From assembly GCA_033808805.1 (NCBI GenBank), contig JAPXMY010000002.1:1-64000 (forward strand): 64,000 nucleotides of DNA. The letters are read 5' to 3'. Every line of letters begins with the position of its first letter. Position 1 is the first letter of the stretch. Below are positions 1-7,267 of the stretch, in pieces. The notes under the pieces are model-generated. The model searched no databases, was not told the DNA's origin, and was given only the letters and a program-made list of their open reading frames with translations. Both the position numbers and the translations under genes were made by a program. Source of the stretch: UBA1783 sp033808805. Its GTDB lineage: Bacteria; Bacillota_I; Bacilli_A; Erysipelotrichales; Erysipelotrichaceae.

Positions 1-2
1 AT

Positions 3-215
3 TATAAAAAAATAAGTAATTTTGTGGATTACTTACTTAATTGTTTTGACCCTAAAAGTCACCCTAAAAGTTCATACCCTAAAACTGACCCTAAAAGTCC
101 AGACCCTAAAAGATTTCGATTACCCGAAAAAAGTTACAGTTTTTTTATGATTTTTAATGAAGATGCTGACAAAAAGTCCTATAATGAAATAGGCACTGAA
201 AATGAATTAAAATGA
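3..215 (+). CDS. Repeat-containing ORF open to the left edge of the window
   Basis: The frame is open from the first bases to a TGA at 213-215. A GTG at 24 could be a start, but no ribosome binding site precedes it, so this may be the 3' end of a gene that begins outside the window. The middle encodes a run of DPKS, HPKS, YPKT, DPKS and DPKR units produced by a 27-bp DNA repeat. The C-terminal 40 residues are non-repetitive and charged. I do not recognise it. Spacing of the repeats in multiples of three supports coding but does not prove it. Confidence 0.35.
   Translation, partial: YKKISNFVDYLLNCFDPKSHPKSSYPKTDPKSPDPKRFRLPEKSYSFFMIFNEDADKKSYNEIGTENELK
50..111 (+). repeat. 27-bp tandem repeat with CCCTAAAA core
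   Basis: The octamer CCCTAAAA occurs at 50, 62, 77, 89 and 104. Spacings alternate 12, 15, 12, 15, which makes a 27-bp higher-order period. All spacings are multiples of three, so the repeat keeps the reading frame of the ORF at 3-215. Confidence 0.8.
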
Positions 216-257
216 GCAAAGTTCTTCATTTTAAAAACAACGATGGGAGGTACAGTT

Positions 258-947
258 ATGAAACGATTATTGTTGTTGGTGTTAGCATTATTAATTCTTG
301 CTGGTTGTCAAGAAAAACCATTATTGTCTAAGCAGGACAATTTACATGAATCAGTATTAAATTATTATCAGCTGAGTAATCCTGTTTTTAAATCAGACAA
401 TTTAGAAGCTAAAGTTGAACTTGTTAAAGTTGAAACGGAAGAAAATATTTATTATAGATATTTAATAGTCTTTGTTCCTTTGTATGTTGAAAATATGCAA
501 TTTAAATATGCTCAAATAGAATATCTTGATCAACAGCTTCAAGATTACATCGATTCGCTTGTTCCTTTAGAAGGGGGCTATGATCAAATGAATATGTTAC
601 TTAGTAAACAGACAAACATAGATTGGCCGATATATAAAGAAATTGAAGATTTCAGAGCTACACTCTGGGCAACATATTTAACGCTACCTAAAAAAGAAAT
701 TGCTGAAGGTAAGTATTCAATCGAACAGATTGATAATATGATGGCTAATTTTGAATTGGTTATCGGGTTTAATAAGTTTAAAGACACGATAAAAGTAGAA
801 AATTTAGCAATGATAGTTGTAGATGAAGTGGATCAATATAATAGGGGTGATATTGAAACAATGAGAAAAGATACTTCACCTTTAATGTATTTTACTTCCT
901 ACACTTTTGAAAATGAAATTGATATCTTGATTGAATTATCAGATTAA
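258..947 (+). CDS. Predicted lipoprotein of unknown function
   Basis: A 229-aa predicted lipoprotein. The N-terminus is a lipoprotein signal: a basic MKR start, a leucine-rich core, then the lipobox LAGC with the acylated cysteine at residue 17. The start at 258 is chosen because GGGAGGT lies just upstream; an in-frame ATG at 243 would include that site in the coding region. After the signal there is no recognised domain. The segment containing ESVLNYYQ, then PVFK, then VETEEN matches the secreted protein at 47676-48368 (ESMQNYYQ, PVYK, YTKEN), and both share a KD.I motif near the end, so the two are probably distant paralogues. It is followed by another lipoprotein gene. Function unknown. 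Confidence 0.85.
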   Translation: MKRLLLLVLALLILAGCQEKPLLSKQDNLHESVLNYYQLSNPVFKSDNLEAKVELVKVETEENIYYRYLIVFVPLYVENMQFKYAQIEYLDQQLQDYIDSLVPLEGGYDQMNMLLSKQTNIDWPIYKEIEDFRATLWATYLTLPKKEIAEGKYSIEQIDNMMANFELVIGFNKFKDTIKVENLAMIVVDEVDQYNRGDIETMRKDTSPLMYFTSYTFENEIDILIELSD

Positions 948-1018
948 CCAGGTTGTAAATATATATATATATAATGTAGTTAGAATAGTCTTAATTTATT
1001 TAAAGGGGGGAATTTATT

Positions 1019-1942
1019 ATGAAAAAATTACTGATGGTATTTGCTGTATTATTGATTTTAGTTGGCTGTAATAACAAGAAAGAGCCTGTTGGGGCAAAAG
1101 AGATGGATGTTTTTGCTCAGGCATATGCCGAAGAGTATTTAGAAATCAGCAATTTATACAATGCAGATTTGAATTACTATCTTTATAACAGTAGTGAATC
1201 TGATAATGAAAACACCTATGACTACTTTTTGTTTTGTGAAGATGAATGTATAGCGAAAGTTCGTCTTGAGTATACTGAAGAAATCGTCTATGGTGGAATG
1301 AGTTTTAAATGGAATACCGGAATTATTACTGGTGAAGTTTTAGAAGGTGTATATGGAGATATAAAGACCGGTTCTGAAAAAATACATCTTAATGATAGTA
1401 TCGAGATGAATTATATAACGGATATAAAGATTGAAAAATTGGAAATATCAGAAGATATATTACAAAAGATGGAGCAAAATGCTATCGAAGAAGCCCAAAG
1501 GTATTTATCTGAAATTGAATTGGGTGATTCTAAATTTGAATTGTTAGAATTTATTCCTGTTTTCAACTCATATGTGGCAAGTGACAGAAAAACACTGATT
1601 ATTGCTCAAACCAATGTCATTGAATATGTCTTAGTTAAAGATGGAGAACCGATATATATCATTTCTTTTGATGCCAGTAGTGGAGATTCAGCACATTGCT
1701 ATGAGTTTGAAAATTATTTAGGTATTGATTTTAACGAACTTACAAATATGAAAAAAGTATTCAGGTTAGTTGGTGGAAGATATGGTTATCATAATGACAT
1801 ATTTATCTCGGATAACGAATATCTAAATGAGATTTCTTATAATAATCAGTTCTGTATTACATTTATCATAAAAAAAGCCTATAACAAAGCCTTTGATATT
1901 TTAAATGAAATTGATGAATTAAAGATAATTAAAACCTGGTAG
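1019..1942 (+). CDS. Predicted lipoprotein of unknown function
   Basis: A 307-aa protein with a lipoprotein signal peptide: MKK, a hydrophobic core and the lipobox LVGC, followed by a charged NNKKE linker. A strong AAAGGGGGG ribosome binding site precedes the ATG. The body is acidic and mixed alpha/beta in character; I recognise no domain. It lies 71 bp after another lipoprotein gene in the same direction, and an AT-repeat tract lies between them. A terminator follows. It is probably anchored to the outer face of the membrane. Function unknown. Confidence 0.85.
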   Translation: MKKLLMVFAVLLILVGCNNKKEPVGAKEMDVFAQAYAEEYLEISNLYNADLNYYLYNSSESDNENTYDYFLFCEDECIAKVRLEYTEEIVYGGMSFKWNTGIITGEVLEGVYGDIKTGSEKIHLNDSIEMNYITDIKIEKLEISEDILQKMEQNAIEEAQRYLSEIELGDSKFELLEFIPVFNSYVASDRKTLIIAQTNVIEYVLVKDGEPIYIISFDASSGDSAHCYEFENYLGIDFNELTNMKKVFRLVGGRYGYHNDIFISDNEYLNEISYNNQFCITFIIKKAYNKAFDILNEIDELKIIKTW

Positions 1943-1961
1943 TGTAAAAATACATATTAAA

Positions 1962-1994
1962 GGCAGCTATAAATAATGGCTGCCTATTTTGATT
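1962..1994 (+). terminator. Intrinsic terminator after the lipoprotein gene
   Basis: GGCAGC (1962-1967) pairs with GCTGCC (1979-1984) across an 11-nt loop and is followed by TATTTTGATTTT. It sits between convergent genes and overlaps the stop codon of the minus-strand metallophosphoesterase. Confidence 0.7.
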
Positions 1995-2778
1995 TTAAGG
2001 TTATAACAACAAGTTCTGGACTGCTGAAGATTCGATAGTCAAACTCTGTCAGTCCGATGCCTCTACTGCGATAGAGGTTTTTGTTTTTTCCAAATCGATA
2101 ATCTGCTTTGGAAAAGAAATTGACCTGCTTATCATGAGTGTGACCACTTAAAACCAGATTTACATTGACTGGCAGATTTTTGTAAGTCTCAGTGCCATGT
2201 AGTAAGACAATTGAATAAGTTTCATTTGATACCTGTTCAATAGTGTGACTGCCAAAATTATCTCCATAAAGGGTGATATATCCAGTTGGATTGTTGTAGA
2301 GTTTCATTTCTGAAGCTATAATTTCAAAATTAGAATCTCCAAGTATTTTTTTAACCAGCAGCTCTCTTGTTTCACTGCTGAAATCAAAATCCCCCAAGAT
2401 GGCAAATTTTCCCAGCGGTGCATCAATAGATGATAGTAAATCGGTAAGAATATCTACATCACTGCTGATGGGAGCGTAGTTTTTATCAAATAGATCGCCA
2501 CCAAATAAAACTATATCAACATTAAGATTGTTAATAGTTGTCTTAAGTTTTGAAATATGTTCTTTGTTGAATAAATATCCATATTCAATATCAGTTAAAA
2601 AAAGAATCTTTACCTCATTGAAGTTTGAAGGTATTTTTTCTGATGTTTCATCAATATATGACACTTTAAAAGTAAAGGGAACAATATATTTTCCACGATA
2701 AATAACTATCACACTTGAGATTAATATTACGATGATAGCTGCTATTACTGCCGCTAATGCCTTTTTTCTTTTTATCAT
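1984..2778 (-). CDS. Membrane-anchored metallophosphoesterase-like protein with altered metal ligands
   Basis: A 264-aa protein with an N-terminal membrane anchor (about residues 8-28) and a calcineurin-like phosphoesterase domain of the YkuE/YaeI type. The visible motifs are FLTDIEYG (canonically DxH), GGDLFD (canonical GD), LGDFDF (canonically GNHD or GNHE), LLHGTE and SGHTHDKQ (canonical GHTH), with the family's closing SRGIG and PELVVITL. Two metal-binding motifs have therefore changed: DxH is DIE, and GNH is GDF. The start at 2778 is the ATG after GGTGATTTG; a TTG one codon earlier is less likely. YkuE-type proteins act on phospholipid or cell-wall related phosphates outside the membrane. 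Activity here is doubtful. Confidence 0.8.
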   Translation of the reverse strand: MIKRKKALAAVIAAIIVILISSVIVIYRGKYIVPFTFKVSYIDETSEKIPSNFNEVKILFLTDIEYGYLFNKEHISKLKTTINNLNVDIVLFGGDLFDKNYAPISSDVDILTDLLSSIDAPLGKFAILGDFDFSSETRELLVKKILGDSNFEIIASEMKLYNNPTGYITLYGDNFGSHTIEQVSNETYSIVLLHGTETYKNLPVNVNLVLSGHTHDKQVNFFSKADYRFGKNKNLYRSRGIGLTEFDYRIFSSPELVVITLKSK

Positions 2779-2802
2779 CAAATCACCATTAACATTCTAA
2801 CA

Positions 2803-2829
2803 TAAAAAATAGTGAGATTACTCACTATT
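2803..2829 (-). terminator. Intrinsic terminator of the def-rnjA operon
   Basis: ATAGTGAG (809-816 of the 2-kb block, i.e. 2809-2816) pairs with CTCACTAT (2821-2828) around a 4-nt loop. Read on the minus strand it is followed by six U residues. The stem includes the last bases of the rnjA coding region. Confidence 0.8.
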
Positions 2830-4558
2830 TCTTGAATTCTGAATCAATATAATTTAGAACAACAGGAATAACTATTGGCTGTCTATTGGTCTTGGAATAC
2901 AGGTATGGTTCCAAGGTTTCTCGGATAGTATTTTTCAACTCACCAAAGGTTGTTTTCTGCTGCATTTTCTTTCTTAAGGCCTCATAAATCAACAGTTCGC
3001 CTTCTTTCAGCATTGTCTGACCTTCTTTAATGTAGACAAATCCTCTAGAAATGATGTTAGGTCTACATAGTATAGTATTAGTTCTGGAATCAATTGTAAC
3101 GATGGCAGCAACTAAGCCATTGTCAGCCAATATTCTTCGATCTTTTAATACCGCAGTGGCAATTCCACTTGAATCATTACCATCAATATAGATATCATCT
3201 GTTTGAATTTTATGCTCCCAGAGGAAAGCTTCACCATTTCTTAAAACAACAACATTGCCATTGGCACAGATAAAGATATTTTCTTCTGGAACTCCTGTTT
3301 CAACAGCTGTATCAGCGTGCATTTTGAGCATCTTATATTCACCATGTATGGGCATAAAATATTTAGGTTTAACCAGCTGGAGCATTAATTTCTGTTCTTC
3401 CTGAGAAGCATGCCCAGTTGTATGCAGGTTATTTAACAGTGAATTTGTCAAGACATTGGCACCAAGTCTGGTTAATGAATTAACGATTGAGTTAACACTC
3501 ATCTCATTGCCAGGAATTGGATTAGAGGAGAAGATTACCGTGTCTCCTGGAATAATTTTGATGTATCTATGAGAAGCGTTAGCCATTCTACTTAATGCAG
3601 CCATTGGTTCACCCTGTGAGCCGGTACACAAGATGCAGATTTTATTTGAAGGATAGGTTGATAGCAATTCTGGATCAACAAAGTCATCTTCACTGGCTAC
3701 AATATGTCCCAGTCTTCTTCCAATCTGCACAACGTTTTCCATACTTCGACCAACAACACTGATTTTTCTGCCATGAGTGATTGCTCCGGAAATAATCTGT
3801 TGAATTCTATGGACATTGCTTGAGAAGGTCGCAATGATTAATCTTCCTTTGGTTTTGGCAATAATATCAGAAATTGATTTAGCCACCTGTTTTTCACTAA
3901 TTGAAAATCCTGAAACGGCTGAGTTGGTTGAATCTGATAATAGCAAGCTGATACCAAACTGTCCCATGAAAGAAATTACCTGGTAATCTGAATTGCTTCC
4001 AACTGGTGTCAAGTCAAATTTAAAGTCACCTGTTGACATAATCCAACCGTTAGATGTCTGGATAGCTACCCCAAAAGAATCAGGGATTGAGTGTACAACA
4101 TGGAAAAAAGCCACATGAAAATGCTTTGAAGTAAACCTGAAAGATTCAGTATTTTCTACCACATGTAAGGTAGTATTGCTTAGCAATCTGGCATCTTCAA
4201 GCTTCTTTTCTACTAAGGCAATCGCAAATCTTGAACCGTAGATATCTGGAATATTGCATACTCTCAATAAGTAGGGAATTCCCCCTATATGGTCTTCGTG
4301 ACCATGGGTGATAAATAAGGCTTTGATTTTTTCCTGATTTTTAATCAGATATGTATAATCTGGAATAACGTATTCCACACCCAGCAATTCTTCGTTAGGG
4401 AATATTAAACCAGAGTCAAGGATTATAATTTCATCTTCCTGTTCAATACAATATAAGTTTTTTCCAACTTCTCCCATTCCTCCCAAAGCGAAAACACGGG
4501 TGTCACTTGGCAGAAAAGAAGAAATCTTTCTTGAATTAAATTTGTATGGTTCACTCAT
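2825..4558 (-). CDS. rnj: Ribonuclease J (metallo-beta-lactamase/beta-CASP RNase)
   Basis: A 577-aa ribonuclease J, the 5'-3' exo- and endoribonuclease that drives mRNA decay and rRNA maturation in Firmicutes. The N-terminal metallo-beta-lactamase core starts with GGMGEVGKN and carries the zinc-binding HGHEDHIGG motif. The beta-CASP part contains SDSTN, CTGSQGEPM and HTTGHAS, and the metal-binding PIHGEYKML follows. A C-terminal domain of about 120 residues is present, so the length matches the family (about 555-580). The start follows a GGAGGAAGG site. It lies 12 bp downstream of def and shares its promoter. Whether it corresponds to RNase J1 or J2 cannot be told from this window. Confidence 0.95.
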   Translation of the reverse strand: MSEPYKFNSRKISSFLPSDTRVFALGGMGEVGKNLYCIEQEDEIIILDSGLIFPNEELLGVEYVIPDYTYLIKNQEKIKALFITHGHEDHIGGIPYLLRVCNIPDIYGSRFAIALVEKKLEDARLLSNTTLHVVENTESFRFTSKHFHVAFFHVVHSIPDSFGVAIQTSNGWIMSTGDFKFDLTPVGSNSDYQVISFMGQFGISLLLSDSTNSAVSGFSISEKQVAKSISDIIAKTKGRLIIATFSSNVHRIQQIISGAITHGRKISVVGRSMENVVQIGRRLGHIVASEDDFVDPELLSTYPSNKICILCTGSQGEPMAALSRMANASHRYIKIIPGDTVIFSSNPIPGNEMSVNSIVNSLTRLGANVLTNSLLNNLHTTGHASQEEQKLMLQLVKPKYFMPIHGEYKMLKMHADTAVETGVPEENIFICANGNVVVLRNGEAFLWEHKIQTDDIYIDGNDSSGIATAVLKDRRILADNGLVAAIVTIDSRTNTILCRPNIISRGFVYIKEGQTMLKEGELLIYEALRKKMQQKTTFGELKNTIRETLEPYLYSKTNRQPIVIPVVLNYIDSEFKK

Positions 4559-4570
4559 AATACCTTCCTC

Positions 4571-5125
4571 CTAAATGCTGATAGCATTTTCTGGCTTATA
4601 CCATGGATTTACACTATCAATATGGTCATAATAGAGAACACCTTTTAAATGATCTATTTCATGCTGCATTACTATTGCCGGATATCCTTTCAACTTGATT
4701 TCCTCAACCTGGTCGGTTAAAAGATTATAGGCCCTGACAGTAATGCGGTTATGTCTTAAAACAACTCCTTCAACATCAGTAGCCACACTTAAACAAGACT
4801 CACCATTTTCCAGGTAAGTTTTTTTAGTTGAATTAGTAATGATTTTGGGATTAGCTAAAGCATATTCTAATGCCTGATCGTCTTCATTTCTGATAGATAT
4901 GGCAATCATCTTTTTACTTACTCCAATTTGTGGAGCAGCAATACCAACAGATGGTCTGACATTGTATTTTTCGCAAAACTGTTCATCTTGTGAATTCCTG
5001 ACATATTCAAGCATAGCTTGTAAAATCTCTTTATCTTCAAAAGATAAAGGCAAAGAAACGCTGATAGCTTTTTCCCTTAATATCGGGTCGCTATCAAGCA
5101 GAATATTTTTTGAATCAATAAACAT
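4571..5125 (-). CDS. def: Peptide deformylase
   Basis: A 184-aa peptide deformylase, which removes the formyl group from the N-terminal methionine of new proteins. Three family motifs are visible: VGIAAPQIG (motif 1), ESCLSV (motif 2, supplying the metal-binding Cys) and MQHEIDHLKG (motif 3, HExxH). Length and inserts place it in the long Gram-positive type II class. Motif 2 normally reads EGCLS; here the glycine is serine. The start has AGGAG eight bases upstream. It is the first gene of a two-gene operon with rnj, behind a near-consensus promoter at 5196-5224. Confidence 0.95.
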   Translation of the reverse strand: MFIDSKNILLDSDPILREKAISVSLPLSFEDKEILQAMLEYVRNSQDEQFCEKYNVRPSVGIAAPQIGVSKKMIAISIRNEDDQALEYALANPKIITNSTKKTYLENGESCLSVATDVEGVVLRHNRITVRAYNLLTDQVEEIKLKGYPAIVMQHEIDHLKGVLYYDHIDSVNPWYKPENAISI

Positions 5126-5195
5126 ATAAAATCTCCTAACAAGTTAAAAGTTAATTTTTGAAATATTAGATTATTATTTCTAATTTCCTACAAGT

Positions 5196-5224
5196 ATTAT
5201 ACAAAAAAAGTAATAGGTAATCAA
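5196..5224 (-). promoter_or_regulatory. SigA-type promoter of def-rnjA
   Basis: On the minus strand, TTGATT (5219-5224) and TATAAT (5196-5201) are separated by exactly 17 bp. Transcription would begin near 5189, about 60 nt before the def start. The -35 box abuts the stop codon of the upstream HAD gene. Confidence 0.75.
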
Positions 5225-5896
5225 TTATAAAACAGTTTTTAATAAAGAATCTAAATCGGTATAATCATCTATAATTATATCAGCGCCTAAATCTAAGAGC
5301 TGTTTTTTATTTAAAAGAGAAGTAACTCCAATAACTTTTCTGGCTTTGGCATTTACTGCTGCCTGAATACCACTTTCAGCATCTTCAAATATAACACAAT
5401 CCTTAATATCAGCATTAATTTTTTCAGCTGCTCTCAGATAAATTTCTGGATCTGGTTTTCCAGGAAAGGAATGGTCAGAGCAGACAGTTTCTTCCCTTAT
5501 AAACCAGCGATCTAATCTTAAAGATTCATAAAAAAAGTCAACATTTGATTTTGGTGCTCCTGTAGCAATCGTACATTTTATATTTCTTTTCTTGAGTTCA
5601 TCAAGAAACTCTTGAATTCCATCCGCCAGTTTATAGATATCATTTTGATGCTTTATGCATAATTGACGATATATTTCTTCTTTTTCATCAATTAAAGCCT
5701 GCATCTGTTCTTTAGTAAAATCATCTTTTAAAATATATTTAATTGTTATATCGGGATTAAATCCATGGATATAACAGTTTAACTGTTCAATAGGATATCT
5801 GATACCCGTATGGTTATAAAAAAACTGCTGCCAAGACTCTTCAACAATTGGTCTATCAAATATAATTGTTCCATTAAAATCAAAAATAATCGACAT
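5225..5896 (-). CDS. HAD-superfamily hydrolase, beta-phosphoglucomutase-like
   Basis: A 223-aa haloacid-dehalogenase phosphatase of subfamily IA. Motif I is IFDFNGTI, giving the nucleophile Asp but Asn at the usual general acid/base position (DxD becomes DxN). Motif II is ATGAPKSN, motif III the lysine of GKPDPEIYL, and motif IV VIFEDAESGIQAA. The small alpha-helical cap lies between motifs I and II. The start has AAGGTGAG upstream. Substrate unknown: sugar phosphates or phosphoglycolate are typical for the subfamily, and the DxN nucleophile loop occurs in some subgroups. Confidence 0.85.
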   Translation of the reverse strand: MSIIFDFNGTIIFDRPIVEESWQQFFYNHTGIRYPIEQLNCYIHGFNPDITIKYILKDDFTKEQMQALIDEKEEIYRQLCIKHQNDIYKLADGIQEFLDELKKRNIKCTIATGAPKSNVDFFYESLRLDRWFIREETVCSDHSFPGKPDPEIYLRAAEKINADIKDCVIFEDAESGIQAAVNAKARKVIGVTSLLNKKQLLDLGADIIIDDYTDLDSLLKTVL

Positions 5897-6051
5897 AATA
5901 TAAACTCACCTTGTCCATTATAACCTATTTTGTGAAAAAAGAGTATTTTCTTTCAACTTATTTTTCTTCCAATTTATTGAAAGAGTATAAATAAGGGTAT
6001 AAAATAAAAAAGGTGGTGAAATAATTGTAAATTATTGCGGGAGGTAATTGC

Positions 6052-6336
6052 ATGGAAAAAAGAGTTACGATTAAAAAAAGATTGGAAACTTTTATAGACT
6101 GTCTGGTTTTATTTGCTTTGGTTAATTCAATTTATTATGTTTACACTAATCGTCCAATAGAACAATTCGAAGCGGCGCTCAAGAGTATTGTTTCATCTTT
6201 TAGAACATTTACCATAGTATCATTTTTATTTGTTTTGGGTAATTACTTTTTATATCGAAAAGAGTATAACCAGAAAATAAAAAATTGGTTAACCAAAAGG
6301 ATAATCATCAATAAAAATAATGAAGTTGATAATTGA
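6052..6336 (+). CDS. Small membrane protein, two predicted transmembrane segments
   Basis: A 94-aa protein with two hydrophobic stretches (about residues 16-30 and 50-68), a basic N-terminus and a basic C-terminal tail. GGGAGGT stands upstream of the ATG. It is followed immediately by a strong terminator whose stem includes its last codons, so it is probably transcribed alone. I do not recognise the family. Confidence 0.75.
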   Translation: MEKRVTIKKRLETFIDCLVLFALVNSIYYVYTNRPIEQFEAALKSIVSSFRTFTIVSFLFVLGNYFLYRKEYNQKIKNWLTKRIIINKNNEVDN

Positions 6337-6362
6337 TAGAGATTCAATCAACTTCTTTTTTT
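6322..6362 (+). terminator. Intrinsic terminator
   Basis: GAAGTTGAT (6322-6330) pairs with ATCAACTTC (6347-6355), with further pairing inside, followed by seven T residues. The upstream arm encodes the last residues of the small membrane protein. Confidence 0.85.
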
Positions 6363-6417
6363 GTTGGCTAATTATCTAAAATAGAATATGTTATAATACT
6401 ACAAAGAGGTGATAGCT

Positions 6418-7266
6418 ATGTCTGTTTTAGTAGTTTCTGGTATTTCAGGTGCTGGAAAGTCAGTTTTTTTGAAGACTTTGGAAGATATTGATTATTATTG
6501 TATTGATAATTTACCACCAGCCTTACTGGTTGCGGTCAGTAAATTGAATGTCAATAAAAAGCTGGCCGTGGTTATTGATGTCAGAAGTAATGAGTTGTAT
6601 GATACTTTACTGAATGAAGTTGATAACTTGAAAAGAGAAAACATCGATTATACTTTGGTGTTTTTAGATTGTGATAAAGACTCTATTTTAAGTCGCTACA
6701 AGTATACCAGAAGATCTCATCCTCTTATTTCACAAAAACATCCGACTTTAGAAAGCGCTATTGACTACGAATATGAACTTTGTAAAAGAGTAAAAAATGA
6801 AGCAGATATCGTTATTGATACGACTCATTTTAATCCAGTTCAGTTAAGACAGTATATCATCGACGCTTTTAAGCAGGACGGTTATAAGAGTTTGACCATC
6901 AAGCTGATTTCTTTTGGCTATAAAAATGGCTTACCACTGGAAGCTGATCTAGTGTATGATGTCAGATGCTTGCCAAATCCCTTTTATATAGCTGAATTGA
7001 AAATGAACTCAGGGTTAGATGATAATGTCTTTGACTATGTCTTTTCTTTTAAACAATCGGAAGTTTTTGGAGAAAAGATATTTGATTTTATTAAATATGC
7101 CTTACCATATTATGTTGAAGAAGGTAAAAATGAGCTGGTTGTCGCTATTGGCTGCACCAGTGGCCGACATAGAAGTGTAGCTTTTGTAAGACATTTGGAA
7201 AGAAAAATAGAACAGCTGAATCATCGTATCATTACCTTCCATAGAGATATTGAGAAGGAATTTTAA
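6418..7266 (+). CDS. rapZ: RapZ/YvcJ-family nucleotide-binding protein
   Basis: A 282-aa RapZ (YvcJ) family protein. The N-terminal P-loop is GISGAGKS (residues 8-15) and the family's C-terminal GCTSGRHRSV block and closing HRDIEKEF are present. In enterobacteria RapZ is an adaptor for RNase E decay of the GlmZ sRNA; in Bacillus YvcJ is an NTPase affecting competence. The ATG at 6418 is chosen because GAGGTGAT precedes it; a GTG at 6409 lies inside that site. The usual Firmicute partners yvcK and whiA are not next to it. The gene instead runs directly into a U32 protein, one base after its stop. Confidence 0.93.
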   Translation: MSVLVVSGISGAGKSVFLKTLEDIDYYCIDNLPPALLVAVSKLNVNKKLAVVIDVRSNELYDTLLNEVDNLKRENIDYTLVFLDCDKDSILSRYKYTRRSHPLISQKHPTLESAIDYEYELCKRVKNEADIVIDTTHFNPVQLRQYIIDAFKQDGYKSLTIKLISFGYKNGLPLEADLVYDVRCLPNPFYIAELKMNSGLDDNVFDYVFSFKQSEVFGEKIFDFIKYALPYYVEEGKNELVVAIGCTSGRHRSVAFVRHLERKIEQLNHRIITFHRDIEKEF

Positions 7267-7267
7267 A

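Noticed and set aside
50..111. Telomere-like CCCTAAAA repeats
   Set aside because: CCCTAAA is a eukaryotic telomere unit, but here five imperfect copies with 12/15-bp spacing lie inside a bacterial coding frame, so the resemblance is chance.
953..975. Promoter TTGTAA/TATAAT before the second lipoprotein
   Set aside because: The boxes are only 11 bp apart within an AT repeat, too close for a SigA promoter.
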